Below are positions 41,403 to 49,965 of a stretch of DNA of 64,000 nucleotides, piece by piece. The notes beneath the pieces are model-generated. The model saw only the letters and a list, made by a program, of their open reading frames with translations, did not search any database and was not told where the DNA came from. Where the stretch lies: contig LR594586.1 in assembly GCA_901538445.1 (NCBI GenBank), forward strand, positions 460,285 to 524,284. The letters run 5' to 3'. The position numbers and the translations under genes are program-made. Source of the DNA: Gemmataceae bacterium. Its GTDB lineage: Bacteria > Planctomycetota > Planctomycetia > Gemmatales > Gemmataceae. Position 1 is the stretch's first letter. Each line of letters starts with the position of its first letter.

Positions 41403-41948
41403 ATGACGAAGCGGATCCTGCTCGGCGGCCTGATGCTCATCGCCCTCGGGACCGGTAGCCGCGCCGAAGAACAGGCGGACGTTGCTGCTGCACCGGCGGT
41501 GCCATCGCACGCCGGGCTGGAACGGCTCAAGAAGCTCGCCGGCACCTGGGTGAACACCGACAAGGACGGCAAGCCGACCGACCAGGTCGTGTCCGTCATC
41601 CGCGTCACCGCGGCCGGCTCGGCGGTCCACGAGACCACCTTCCCGGGCGAGGCGCACGAGATGGTCTCGGTGTACCACCTCGACAAGGGCGAGCTGGTGA
41701 TGACCCACTACTGCGCGCTCGGCAACCAGCCGCGGCTCAAGGCCGACCCGAAGTCGCCGGCGAACCAGATCAAGTTCCTGTTCGCCGGCGGCACCAACCT
41801 GGACCCCGCCAAGGACCTGCACATGCACGAGGGCACTATCACGTTCGTTAACGACGACACCATCGAAATCAGCGGTGCGGCGTGGAAGGACGGGAAGCCG
41901 GTCGAGGGACCGGGGTGCGGGGTGATGAAGCTCGTCCGCAAGAAATGA
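41403..41948 (+). CDS. Secreted protein, DUF1579-like lipocalin-type
   Basis: 181 residues from ATG 41403, with GGCGGAG upstream; a TTG five codons earlier is possible. A signal peptide covers about 1-21 (ILLGGLMLIALGTGSRAE). The mature part has ERLKKLAGTWVNTDKDGKP, then MVSVYHLDKGELVMTHYCAL, which are hallmarks of DUF1579 and related small-ligand beta-barrel proteins. It has no catalytic motif. Probably periplasmic binding or structural role. Function is not known for the family. Confidence 0.75.
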   Translation: MTKRILLGGLMLIALGTGSRAEEQADVAAAPAVPSHAGLERLKKLAGTWVNTDKDGKPTDQVVSVIRVTAAGSAVHETTFPGEAHEMVSVYHLDKGELVMTHYCALGNQPRLKADPKSPANQIKFLFAGGTNLDPAKDLHMHEGTITFVNDDTIEISGAAWKDGKPVEGPGCGVMKLVRKK

Positions 41949-42014
41949 TCGCGTGAGTCGAGAAGTACAGCGGCAGCCGGGGAAACCCGGCGGCCGCTTC
42001 GTTTGTGTGGTTCG

Positions 42015-42194
42015 TCAGGCAGTCGCGGCCGCCGGCCGGGCCGGGAAGTCCGCTTCGCACCAGGTCACGAACGCCTCATAGGCCCGCTGCGGGGGTACGG
42101 CCGCCGGGGCCGCAGGCGGCTGTGGGGATTCGGTCTGCGCCCAGAAGGTGGGGTACGATTCGACGGCTGCGGGCTCGCGAGGCGTGAGGCTCAT
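42015..42194 (-). CDS. Small hypothetical protein
   Basis: 59 residues from ATG 42194, weak ribosome binding site. The protein (MSLTPREPAAVESYPTFWAQ, then Pro/Ala-rich, ending EAFVTWCEADFPARPAAATA) has no domain or membrane span. Codon use matches the host, but the short length and Pro/Ala bias make it uncertain. It may form a unit with the 65-residue gene upstream (gap 62 bp). Confidence 0.4.
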   Translation of the reverse strand: MSLTPREPAAVESYPTFWAQTESPQPPAAPAAVPPQRAYEAFVTWCEADFPARPAAATA

Positions 42195-42256
42195 CGGTGG
42201 ATCCGGGTGGTTTGTGGTTGGGGGTTGGAATGCTTGGGGTTCAGTCTGTCCGGAGG

Positions 42257-42454
42257 TCACAGGTCGCCGACAGCCCCGCGGCCGCCGATGTACTGCCAGC
42301 CGTCCGCGGTCCACTCGAGTACGACCTCGTCGCGGCCGCGCCACGCGACGCAGTACGGGCCACTGAACGCGCCGATCGACCAGCCGTACTGGCGGAGGAG
42401 TTCGGTGTTTGGGTCGCCCGTCCGGGCGGTCAGGGGTATGGATGTCGGTTGCAT
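42257..42454 (-). CDS. Small hypothetical protein with WRGRDEVVLEW motif
   Basis: 65 residues from ATG 42454. The sequence (LLRQYGWSIGAF, GPYCVAWRGRDEVVLEWTAD, then GWQYIGGRG) reads as a small beta-strand protein with conserved Trp and Arg-Asp-Glu residues and non-random codon use. I recall similar short proteins in Gemmata genomes but cannot name a family. The frame remains open upstream in less convincing sequence. Confidence 0.5.
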   Translation of the reverse strand: MQPTSIPLTARTGDPNTELLRQYGWSIGAFSGPYCVAWRGRDEVVLEWTADGWQYIGGRGAVGDL

Positions 42455-42728
42455 GTGAGGGCCATTCGCACCGGGGTGGGGATGGATCCGGCGGCCGGCC
42501 CTTGAGCCGCGGCCGCCACCGGAACAACCGCAAAAGCCATTCCAATCGGACCCCGCAGAAGCGTCTCGGGGTCCACCGGACGCCCGGTGGCGACCGGTGG
42601 ACCCCGAGCCACGACGGACGCAGCGGGACAACACCCCGGCTCGCCTTCTCGCGCGGCCCCCGGCGCGCTACCCTGACGGAGTGGCGGTTCTCTCCCGTAC
42701 CGCCGGTTCGACGGCGGGGTGTATTGCG

Positions 42729-43028
42729 ATGGCAGGCGAAGCGGCGGCCGACAGGCCGGGGATGGTGGCGCGGATCGAGTCCCTCGGGCGGGCGGTGACC
42801 CCGGAGGACGTGTGGAACGCCGCCGTGCGGGCCGGGGCGGACCCGGCGCGGGTCGCGCTGTCGCTGTCCCACGTGCTCGGCGAGGTGACCTACGAGGAGG
42901 CCGTCGCCGGCCGCGAGGACGACCCGGCCGCCGTCCGGTACACCCTCACGACCGGCGAAGTGGTGGTCTACGACGCGGGACTGTACAACCCGTTCAAGCA
43001 CCGCCCGCCGAGTGAGGGCGGTTATTGA
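42729..43028 (+). CDS. Hypothetical protein of unknown function
   Basis: 99 residues from ATG 42729; the open frame upstream is Arg/Pro-rich and not convincing. Helical N-terminal half (MVARIESLGRAVTPEDVWNA, AVRAGADPARVALSLSHVLG) and a short C-terminal part (YTLTTGEVVVYDAGLYNPFK). There is no recognised domain. It overlaps the start region of the TrpF-like gene: its stop is 18 bp before the GTG at 43046, suggesting translational linkage. Confidence 0.55.
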   Translation: MAGEAAADRPGMVARIESLGRAVTPEDVWNAAVRAGADPARVALSLSHVLGEVTYEEAVAGREDDPAAVRYTLTTGEVVVYDAGLYNPFKHRPPSEGGY

Positions 43029-43045
43029 GCACCAGGGAGGTGACC

Positions 43046-43732
43046 GTGACCCGCCGCACGCGAATCAAGGTGTGCTGCATCGCGAGCACCGGGGAGGCCC
43101 GGCTCGCGGTCGCGCACGGGGCCGACGCGCTCGGGCTCGTGTCCGCGATGCCGAGCGGCCCCGGCCCGATCGCCGAGCCGCTCATCTCCGAGGTCGCCGC
43201 GACGGTCCCGCCGCCGGTCGCCACGTTCCTGCTGACCAGTGAGGCGCGGGCCGACACGATCATCAACCAGCAGCGGCGGTGCCGCGCGAACACACTCCAG
43301 ATCGTGGACCGACTCGAACACGGCACCTACCGCGACCTGCGGGCCGCCCTGCCGGGCGTCGCGCTCGTTCAGGTGATCCACGTCACCGGCGAAGACGCGG
43401 TCGCCGAGGCGTGCCGCGCCGCCCACGATGGCGCGGACGCGATCCTCCTCGACTCGGGCGACCAGCGGCTCGCGGTCAAGCTCCTCGGCGGCACCGGCCG
43501 CACGCACGACTGGACCGTGAGCCGCAAGATCGTCGAGGCGGTGCCGGTGCCGGTGTTCCTGGCCGGCGGGCTGAACCCGGGGAACGTGAGCGATGCGATC
43601 CGGGCCGTGCGGCCGTTCGGCGTCGACGTGTGCTCCGGCCTCCGCACCGACGGCCACCTCGACGCAGTGAAGCTCGCGGCGTTCGTAGCCGCAGTCGCGG
43701 CCGCGGACGCCGCGGTGCTGGCCGAACAATGA
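43046..43732 (+). CDS. trpF: Phosphoribosylanthranilate isomerase-like protein
   Basis: 228 residues from GTG 43046, chosen for the GGGAGG six bases upstream. It matches the TrpF TIM-barrel: RIKVCCIASTGEARLAVAHG with the catalytic-base Cys (C10), AILLDSGDQRL with the acidic residue, VFLAGGLNPGNV, and GVDVCSGLRTDGH at the phosphate end. It would convert phosphoribosylanthranilate to carboxyphenylaminodeoxyribulose phosphate in tryptophan synthesis. The middle of the barrel is unlike textbook TrpF (PSGPGPIAEPLISEVAATVP), and no other trp gene is nearby. A related non-tryptophan role therefore cannot be excluded. Confidence 0.8.
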   Translation: MTRRTRIKVCCIASTGEARLAVAHGADALGLVSAMPSGPGPIAEPLISEVAATVPPPVATFLLTSEARADTIINQQRRCRANTLQIVDRLEHGTYRDLRAALPGVALVQVIHVTGEDAVAEACRAAHDGADAILLDSGDQRLAVKLLGGTGRTHDWTVSRKIVEAVPVPVFLAGGLNPGNVSDAIRAVRPFGVDVCSGLRTDGHLDAVKLAAFVAAVAAADAAVLAEQ

Positions 43733-43761
43733 CCACCCACGCTTGCGGAAAGGCGACCGGC

Positions 43762-44214
43762 ATGGCGGACGCGCACCAGACCGTACTCTTCCTCTGCACC
43801 GGCAACTACTACCGGTCCCGGCACGCGGAGGCGGTGTTCAACCACCGTGCCGCGGCCGCCGACCTGCCGTGGCGGGCCACCTCCCGCGGGCTGGCCATCG
43901 AACGCGGCGTGAACAACCACGGGCCGCTCGCCCGCTCGACCGTCGCTCGGCTCACGACTCTCGGCATCGGACACGAAGCGTACCTGCGGATGCCGGCGGC
44001 GGTGACCCACGACGACTTCGCGGCCGCCCAGCTCGTCGTCGCGCTGAAGGACGCCGAGCACCGCCCGCTCGTGATCGAGCGGCACCCCGAGTGGGCGGAG
44101 AAGGTCGAGTTCTGGCACGTCCACGACGTCGATTTCGCCACACCGGACGTCGCGCTCCCCGAGATCGAGGAGCAAGTCGCCCGACTCATCGTGCGGCTGA
44201 GCGGGGGCGGCTGA
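43762..44214 (+). CDS. Low-molecular-weight protein-tyrosine-phosphatase-like protein
   Basis: 150 residues from ATG 43762; the ATG at 43729, overlapping the trpF stop (ATGA), would add 11 residues. The CX5R loop is FLCTGNYYRSRHAE with C12 and R18 (canonical CTGNICRSP has Tyr-Tyr instead of Ile-Cys here). The late HVHDVDF region provides the general acid Asp typical of the LMW-PTP fold. It may dephosphorylate protein Tyr or act like an arsenate reductase. It runs with the TrpF-like gene in one operon; the functional link is unclear. Confidence 0.85.
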   Translation: MADAHQTVLFLCTGNYYRSRHAEAVFNHRAAAADLPWRATSRGLAIERGVNNHGPLARSTVARLTTLGIGHEAYLRMPAAVTHDDFAAAQLVVALKDAEHRPLVIERHPEWAEKVEFWHVHDVDFATPDVALPEIEEQVARLIVRLSGGG

Positions 44215-44317
44215 CCGGGGTGGCCCGGCGCGGGTTTTGCGGCTCGCCCCGACACCGGGCGCGTCTTCCCGGTGCTACGATCACCTGGCTCGATCCGACC
44301 CGCAACTGGGGACGCCG

Positions 44318-44578
44318 ATGCCCACACCACTCCGACTCTGCGCGACGCTCACGGCGGCCCTGGTCTCCGCCGCCGCGGCCGCCGCGTGCCCGCTGTGCGA
44401 CACGACCGGGGGCGAGCGCGTCCGGGCCGCCACGCTAGGCGTCGACTTCGGCCCGAACCTGCTGCTGGTCCTCCTCCCCTTCCCGGTGCTCCTCGCCTTG
44501 GTCGCCGTGGTCTACTTCGGCCTACCGACGGCACCGGGCGGCAACGCCGGTGCCCCCGACTCGAACCTCGGAGCGTGA
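44318..44578 (+). CDS. Small membrane protein with CxxC
   Basis: 86 residues from ATG 44318. A signal-like N-terminus (LCATLTAALVSAAAAAA) precedes ACPLCDTTGGERVRAATLG with CPLC, a thiol or metal pair. A second span (LLLVLLPFPVLLALVAVVYF) is near the C-terminus. It ends one base before the ATG of the DUF2243 gene, so they are coupled. The CPLC phrase occurs in small membrane proteins next to heme or copper-handling genes, but I do not recognise the family. Confidence 0.65.
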   Translation: MPTPLRLCATLTAALVSAAAAAACPLCDTTGGERVRAATLGVDFGPNLLLVLLPFPVLLALVAVVYFGLPTAPGGNAGAPDSNLGA

Positions 44579-44579
44579 C

Positions 44580-45086
44580 ATGGCGGCCACCGGCAACCCG
44601 CGGCCCGTCGTAGTCGCGGGGACGTTACTCGGCATCGGCCTGGGCGGATTCGTGGACGGGATCGTGTTCCACCAGATCCTCCAGGTCCACCACATGCTGA
44701 CCGCAAAGTACCCCAAGGTCGGGGTGGACCCGGCGACGGCCGTGGTGAACATCGAAATCAACATGTTCTGGGACGGCGTGTTCCACGCGTTCACGTGGTG
44801 CGCGACGGCGGCCGGCCTCGCGCTGCTGTGGCGGGCCGCCCAGGACCGCTCCACGCCGCTCTCAACCCGGGCGTTCGTGGGCTCGCTCTTCCTCGGCTGG
44901 GGTCTATTCAATTTGGTCGAGGGCGTGATCGACCACCACGTCCTGCACCTGCACCACGTCACCGAGACGGCCGACCACTTCGTCTGGGACGTCGCGTTCC
45001 TGGCGTCCGGCGTCGTGTTCGCCGTCGGCGGCTGGCTCGCGGTCCACAGCGGCGTCCGCCACGGGTCACTCGAACCCCGCGGGTGA
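44580..45086 (+). CDS. DUF2243 membrane protein
   Basis: 168 residues from ATG 44580, one base after the preceding stop. Four membrane spans: VVAGTLLGIGLGGFVDGIVF, FHAFTWCATAAGLALLWRA, AFVGSLFLGWGLFNLVEGVI and FLASGVVFAVGGWLAVHSG. Conserved His clusters, HQILQVHHML and IDHHVLHLHHV, are the DUF2243 signature and suggest metal or heme binding in the membrane. No biochemical role is established. It overlaps the convergent phosphoribosyltransferase-like gene by 21 bp. Partner is the small CPLC membrane protein. Confidence 0.88.
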   Translation: MAATGNPRPVVVAGTLLGIGLGGFVDGIVFHQILQVHHMLTAKYPKVGVDPATAVVNIEINMFWDGVFHAFTWCATAAGLALLWRAAQDRSTPLSTRAFVGSLFLGWGLFNLVEGVIDHHVLHLHHVTETADHFVWDVAFLASGVVFAVGGWLAVHSGVRHGSLEPRG

Positions 45087-45983
45087 GCCGAGAACGTCGG
45101 TATCGAACCGCCGCTTCTCTTCGTACCAGCCGAGCGCATCGGTCAGCACCGGGACGACGTGCGGGCCGAAGGCGTGGTCGGTGTAGTGCGTGCCCAGCGT
45201 GAACTTCTGGTCCTCGGACACGAGCGTGTGGCACCCTTCCCACAAGAAGGCGTGGATGCGGCGGGAGTCGGCCAGCGACGCGAGGTAGCCGTTGGCCTTC
45301 GACCGCGTGCCGAACGAGTCGGCCAGCGCCGCCACCGTCACCGGCAGTAGGTCCGTCACGCCGAGTTGCATCATCTCGTTGACGTGCCCCCGCATCATCC
45401 CGCCCGAGATGATCTCGTCCACGTACAGCATGTGATCGAAACCCATCTGGCGGATGCACCAGTCGCGCAGCCGGCGGAGTTCCAGGATGTTCGCGTACCG
45501 CCCGCTCGCCCGGCCGCCGTTTCGGCCTCGGATCCCCAGCTCATCGGGGTAGCTCACGAAGCTCGACGTCACCGCGTGGTACTCCTCCAGGCGGCCCACG
45601 GGGTAGTCACCGCGGAAGTGCCGCCGCACGGCCCGCCAGATCGGCAGCGCGCCGCGGAGCGGGAGGTACACGAGGCACCGCTTGCTGTCCCCGATTGCGG
45701 CTTCGATGCGCGCTGCGAGCCGCCCGGCCGCCTCGCGGTAGCTCGAGTGGACGGCCGGGTCGTAGACGTAGTGCGTCTCGTGCGGGTGCGACCTGGTGTA
45801 GAGGTGCCGGCCGGTGAGCCGGAACCGCTCGCCGCTCGGCTCAAGCACCGACGTGAGGATCGCGTCACCGACCTCGGCGATCCGCGCCCGCCACTCGGCC
45901 TGCGAAGCGACCTCGAAGCACCGGTCGTAGTGGACGTGGTCGCGGCGGTCACCGGGTTCCTGGGTGCGGAGATAGAGCTTCAT
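45066..45983 (-). CDS. Phosphoribosyltransferase-like protein
   Basis: 305 residues from ATG 45983, overlapping the DUF1152 stop by 4 bp. The second half of a PRTase fold is visible: CLVYLPLRGALPIWRAVRRH (about 123-142) and HMLYVDEIISGGMMRGH (about 206-222), which is the PRPP-binding motif (VDEIISGG). The N-terminal 100 residues (THYVYDPAVHSSYREAAGRL) are unassigned, and GTHYTDHAFGPHVVPVLTDA follows. I do not see a hood domain for a known base, so the acceptor is unknown. Its tight link with DUF1152 suggests a joint pathway. Confidence 0.7.
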   Translation of the reverse strand: MKLYLRTQEPGDRRDHVHYDRCFEVASQAEWRARIAEVGDAILTSVLEPSGERFRLTGRHLYTRSHPHETHYVYDPAVHSSYREAAGRLAARIEAAIGDSKRCLVYLPLRGALPIWRAVRRHFRGDYPVGRLEEYHAVTSSFVSYPDELGIRGRNGGRASGRYANILELRRLRDWCIRQMGFDHMLYVDEIISGGMMRGHVNEMMQLGVTDLLPVTVAALADSFGTRSKANGYLASLADSRRIHAFLWEGCHTLVSEDQKFTLGTHYTDHAFGPHVVPVLTDALGWYEEKRRFDTDVLGSPAGFE

Positions 45984-46779
45984 GAGAACGAACGCTGGGG
46001 AGCGGCCGGCTCGAACACGAAGGCGTGCGCAAGCCACGACGGGGGGACCGCCGGGCGACACCCGCGCGGCACGACAACCGGGCCGGTGGCGGTGCGGTCG
46101 AGCCGCCCGTCGGCAGCCGCGAGGACGATGCGCGGGGTGCGGGCCTCGCTAAGCCCACTGCTCTGCTCGCGCAGGACGGGGAGGATCGGGGCCAACGGGA
46201 AGCAACGCGGTACGCTCCGGCGTTGAGCCGCGCCGCGAGTGCGTCGCACAGGTCTTCGGTCCGGCTCTCCCCGTCGCAGCCGGGCGCGACGACGACGTGA
46301 AGCACAGGAACACGGGTGCGGAACAGCACCGCGAGCACCCGCTGGTCCCTGCCCGGGCGGGTCCGGCCGCGCTTCGTGACGATCGAGTCGCCGCCCGCGT
46401 CCACCCCGATAATCAAGTCGAACCCGAGCGAGGCAATCTCGGTCGCGAGCGCGTCGGCGTCGTGGTCGCGACCGAGCAACACGATCCATGGGCTCCCGTG
46501 GGCGTCGCGCGGAACGCCGTGGTCGATCGCGGCACTTCCGCACCCATTCGGCTTGTGACCGGGTTCGGGCACCGGACTCGCCACCCGGGCGACGTGCGGG
46601 GTGAGACGCTCGACCGGGCCGGCGCTATCGGTCTTGGTGTTGCCGTACATGACGCGCGCGGCACCGGGCGACAAGAGCCGAGAGGCAGCGTACGCGGTGA
46701 TTACGTCGCAGCCGCCGCCGAGTCCCAAAACGAAGACGTGTCGGCCCGCCACGTCCGGGAACGTGAACGGCACCGACAC
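45980..46779 (-). pseudogene. DUF1152 family protein, broken by a one-base frameshift
   Basis: GTG 46779 starts MSVPFTFPDVAGRHVFVLGL with GGGCDVITAYAASRLL, the DUF1152 nucleotide-binding start, and continues to AARLNAGAYR at about 46208. The frame then degenerates, while the frame shifted by one carries CFPLAPILPVLREQSSGL, TATGPVVVPRGCRP and PPSWLAHAFVFEP, ending at 45980 with a 4-bp overlap of the next gene, as in a real operon. A single missing base near 46203-46209 explains this. DUF1152 proteins have no proven function. The gene is a pseudogene or the site of a sequencing error. Confidence 0.75.
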
Positions 46780-46882
46780 GAGTCTCGATTAGAGTTCATC
46801 GCCGATCACATGACACCCGCCGGAGTCCTTGTCACTTCGTGACACGGGCGAGCACCGGCGGGTTCGCGAATGGCCCCCGGAA

Positions 46883-47953
46883 CTACTTCTGCTCCTTGAG
46901 CAGGTCGAGCATCGCGTCGGCCGAGGCCTTGCCGATGCGGTTGAACCAGACTGCGCTGCCGAAGTAGTGGTAGCCGCCGTCGCCGCCGACCAACTTCCAC
47001 TGCTCGGGGTTCTCGCGCCACTTCGGGAACAGTTCCTCCGCGACCTTGTCCACCAGCACGTCGGTGCGGAACGCCTTCACCGTACCTTTGAATTCGGGCA
47101 CGTCGTTCATCGCCATCTGCGCCTTCTGGATCACGAGCATCGGACCGGTCGCGGGCTTCGAGCCGTTCTGCCCCATCGCCGCGATCACGAACGGCAACTT
47201 CGGCGCGCCGAGGTCCTTTCGCACGTCGTTGATCAGGTGCTTCAAGTTCGCCTCGTACTCGACCTCGGCCCCGTTGTACTGGTCGTTCCAGCCCTGGAAC
47301 CACACGAACCCGGCGATCTGGAGGGGCCGGTCCTTGAGTGCGGGGAACAGCGTGCCGGCGTTCGCGGTCGCCTCCTTGACCTCGGCGAGCATCATGCGGT
47401 ACGACGCGCCGTACCCCTTCTTCACGTCGTCGAGCGTCGGCAGCGGCGCGTCCTTCTTGTTCTTCTCGTTGAACTTCTTCACGCCGGCCTGGAGCCGGTC
47501 GAGTTCCCCCTGGAGCAGTTCGGCGGCGGGCAGCCCGGCGGACGGCGGGCGAAAGTTCTTGTACAGCGAGTGCCCGCCCCACGCGGTCTTGATGAGCAGC
47601 ACCGGCTCCTCGAAGTGGTTGCCGATCGCAGTGCCGAACTCCAGTTCCGGCCCGGTGCGGTTCGGCGAACCGAAGCCGACCGTCAGCGGCCCCTTGCGGT
47701 CGAGGAACTTGATGAACACGTCGTCGCGGACGACCCACTTGTCGTCCTTTCGGAGGTGCGCGAACAGCTCCTTCGTCCTCGGGTCGGCGGCCTGCGAGTC
47801 GAGCAGCGCGTTCGGGGCCTTCCCCTCCATGTTCGATTGCCCGGCGAGAACGAACACCTTCACCGGTGCCGTTCCCGACGGGGCCTGTGCGAATGCGGGT
47901 GCGGGTGCGAGTGCGGCGGTGAGTGCGGCGAGGAGGGTCGCGTGGGATCGCAT
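46883..47953 (-). CDS. Secreted sialate O-acetylesterase-like protein (SASA domain)
   Basis: 356 residues from ATG 47953. A signal peptide covers about 1-23 (LLAALTAALAPAPAFA). SGNH-type block I is KVFVLAGQSNMEGKAP with the nucleophile Ser in GQSNM. The oxyanion region FGTAIGNHFEEPVLLIKTAW and the block FVWFQGWNDQYNG follow; the terminal His-containing YHYFGSAVWFN completes the set. This is the carbohydrate esterase 20/SASA family, removing acetyl groups from sialic acids or other sugars. The substrate is unknown; secreted esterases of this type are frequent in planctomycetes. It is a single gene. Confidence 0.9.
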   Translation of the reverse strand: MRSHATLLAALTAALAPAPAFAQAPSGTAPVKVFVLAGQSNMEGKAPNALLDSQAADPRTKELFAHLRKDDKWVVRDDVFIKFLDRKGPLTVGFGSPNRTGPELEFGTAIGNHFEEPVLLIKTAWGGHSLYKNFRPPSAGLPAAELLQGELDRLQAGVKKFNEKNKKDAPLPTLDDVKKGYGASYRMMLAEVKEATANAGTLFPALKDRPLQIAGFVWFQGWNDQYNGAEVEYEANLKHLINDVRKDLGAPKLPFVIAAMGQNGSKPATGPMLVIQKAQMAMNDVPEFKGTVKAFRTDVLVDKVAEELFPKWRENPEQWKLVGGDGGYHYFGSAVWFNRIGKASADAMLDLLKEQK

Positions 47954-48138
47954 GTCCGGACTCCGAGGAGCAGAAGCGGGAGGGGGGTTCGGTCGGCGGG
48001 TTGGAAGCGGGGCCAATCATACCACCTCCGCGGGCGAGTCAACTTTTGTGCGCCGATTGCGGTCGTCGCTCACACGCCTGAGATCCCACGAACTGACAAA
48101 GTGGGGCCGGCCACAGCATCGAACTGGGGAGCCTGACC

Positions 48139-48167
48139 TTGCAAAATGAAGCACTTCAGGAAATAAT
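48139..48167 (+). promoter_or_regulatory. Sigma70-like promoter upstream of the transposase-like gene
   Basis: TTGCAA, a 17-bp spacer and AATAAT, in an AT-rich patch that stands out from the GC-rich surroundings. It lies 57 bp before the GTG at 48224. Confidence 0.5.
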
Positions 48168-48223
48168 AGTATCTTGAGTAGTTAAGTAATCTTTCCCCGA
48201 TCACGGACTTCCGGGGGCGGCCT

Positions 48224-49087
48224 GTGCAACGCGAGTACGCCACAATCAGCCACGACTCGGACCACCGGCGGTTCGCTGACTACATCTCGCAGTACGACGA
48301 CCTCTTCGCCCGGGTCGATCAGCGCGAGTGGTTTCGGCTGTACGTCCGGGGGCTCTTGATCGCCCCCGAGCGGAAGAACGTCGAGGCCATCGCCGCCGCG
48401 CTGACGCGGTTCAAGTCGGGCGTCAACCTCGGGCAGGCGCTGCAGCACTTCGTGACCGACAGCCCGTGGGACCACAAGGGGGTTCTCGTCCGGTACCGCG
48501 AGACGCTCCGGTCGGACCTCCGCGAAGCACCGGCAACGTGGGTGGTCCACGACGGGGTGTTGCTCAAGAAGGGGCGGAACTCGGTCGGCACGCAGCGGCA
48601 ACTCGCCCGGTCGATCGGGCGGAAGGTGAACTGCCAGGTGGCGGTGGTGGTCGGGCTCGCGGGCGACTTCGGGTACGTCCCACTCGCGGTCCGGCTGTAC
48701 CTGCCGAGCTACTGGCTCCGGGAGTTCCCCGAACTGGCGGCCCGCACCGTGCCGGAGTCGTGGCGCGCGCCGACACCAAAGGCGGCCATCGCGCTGTCGC
48801 TGCTCGACGAGCTTCGCGAAGAAGGGTGGAACGCGCCGGCGGCCGCGGCGGACGAGGGGTACGTGACCGCGGACGGGTTCGCCGAGGCGCTGGCCGAGCG
48901 CGGCGTCCGCCTGACCGAGAGCACGGCCGAACCGCTCGCGGCGGCCGGCGAGCGGTTCGAGTGGCTCAAGGCGCGGCTCGGGCTGGACCACTTCGAGGGC
49001 CGCACCTGGGCCGGCTGGCACCACCACGCCGCGATGGTGTTCGCCGCGGCAGGCTTCCTCTCCGGTGAGCCGGAACCGTGGGCGTAG
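48224..49087 (+). CDS. IS701-like DDE transposase-derived protein, shortened core
   Basis: 287 residues from GTG 48224. Hallmarks of the IS701/DDE-5 family are present: LYVRGLLIAPERKNVEAIA, TWVVHDGVLLKKGRNSVGTQ (D110), NCQVAVVV, VRLYLPSYWL, AAADEGYVTADGF (D210), and LGLDHFEGRTWAGWHHH (E258). Family members are usually 400 or more residues. Here the stretch between the second Asp and the Glu is reduced to about 48 residues. There is one intact frame, and no terminal inverted repeat or target duplication could be found. It is a degenerate or possibly domesticated transposase. Start is uncertain. Confidence 0.8.
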   Translation: MQREYATISHDSDHRRFADYISQYDDLFARVDQREWFRLYVRGLLIAPERKNVEAIAAALTRFKSGVNLGQALQHFVTDSPWDHKGVLVRYRETLRSDLREAPATWVVHDGVLLKKGRNSVGTQRQLARSIGRKVNCQVAVVVGLAGDFGYVPLAVRLYLPSYWLREFPELAARTVPESWRAPTPKAAIALSLLDELREEGWNAPAAAADEGYVTADGFAEALAERGVRLTESTAEPLAAAGERFEWLKARLGLDHFEGRTWAGWHHHAAMVFAAAGFLSGEPEPWA

Positions 49088-49100
49088 CACTCCGGGCCGG

Positions 49101-49595
49101 TTACCACCGCGACCCAGCGGCCGCGTAGACCGCCCCGCGGCCTTGCGCGTCGAGCAGTTGCCGCCGGGTCGCGTCGAGCCGCGCCGCGAGGGCCGCCGCG
49201 GTCCGCCGCATGAAGTGGTAGCCGAACCGCGGGTCGGCGGTGCAGAGCTTGAGCAGCGCGCCGGCGTCGAGGGCCACGACCCGCACCGGCGTCGCCGCAC
49301 GGGCCGTCGCCGTCATCGCCCCCGGCCCGAGCAGCGGGGACCACCCGAGCAGCTCGCCGGCCCCGATGGTCTGCACCCGGTGCGGGCAGTCGTCCGCACC
49401 GTTCACCTCCAGATCCACCGTCCCGGACGTCACGACGAAGACGTGCGCGACGTGGTCCCCTTCGCGGAACAGCCGCGACCCGGCGGGGTACTGTTCGACC
49501 TGCGCCGCCGGCATCAGCAGCCGCAGTTCCTCGTCGGTCGCCGGCGCGAGAAAGTCGAGCGTCTTCAGGAACTCCGGCGTTACGTTGTCGGACAT
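49101..49595 (-). CDS. Cyclic-nucleotide-binding-domain protein without DNA-binding domain
   Basis: 164 residues from ATG 49595. The CRP/FNR-type cNMP fold covers about 10-130: VEQYPAGSRLFREGDHVAHV, FVVTSGTVDLEVNG, IGAGELLGWSPLLG and ATARAATPVRVVALDAGALL. The phosphate-binding cassette is altered (GELLGWSPLL). No helix-turn-helix follows: the tail is a helix (FGYHFMRRTAAALAARLDATR) and a short loop. It may sense a ligand and act on a protein partner. It ends 13 bp from the convergent transposase-like gene. A small membrane protein lies 148 bp upstream. Confidence 0.82.
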   Translation of the reverse strand: MSDNVTPEFLKTLDFLAPATDEELRLLMPAAQVEQYPAGSRLFREGDHVAHVFVVTSGTVDLEVNGADDCPHRVQTIGAGELLGWSPLLGPGAMTATARAATPVRVVALDAGALLKLCTADPRFGYHFMRRTAAALAARLDATRRQLLDAQGRGAVYAAAGSRW

Positions 49596-49743
49596 GTTCG
49601 GTCTCCTTGACATGGCGCACCGGTGCGGTGCGCGCTGGGGTCTGGGGCGTCGAACTCCGCGGGGCCCGCGCGGCACGAACTCGCACCCGGTCGCCTCCCG
49701 CCAGGAGCGCCCGGGCGAGCGGCCGCGCGGGCCGCTCGGGGGC

Positions 49744-49965
49744 TCACACCGCGGGGGCCAGCGCCCCCTGGCCCCGAGCCGGTTGCACCGGGGCGGGCTT
49801 GGCCGGGGCCGGCACCGCTGCGGTCTTCGGGGCGTGCCCGAGACCGCCGGTCAGCGCGAACACGGCTCCGCACACGATTACGGACACCGTGCCCAGTGCG
49901 GCCGCGGCGATCAGTGCGGAACGGACGATGAGTTCCCCGTGGTCCCAGGCGGGCAACAGGTTCAT
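49744..49965 (-). CDS. Small membrane protein of unknown function
   Basis: 73 residues from ATG 49965. One clear span, ALIAAAALGTVSVIVCGAVFALTG (central residues about 17-40), then a Pro/Ala-rich tail (APKTAAVPAPAKPAPVQPAR) likely in the periplasm or cytoplasm. No family is recognised. It could serve as a membrane anchor for the cNMP-binding protein transcribed after it, but that is only position-based. Confidence 0.6.
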   Translation of the reverse strand: MNLLPAWDHGELIVRSALIAAAALGTVSVIVCGAVFALTGGLGHAPKTAAVPAPAKPAPVQPARGQGALAPAV

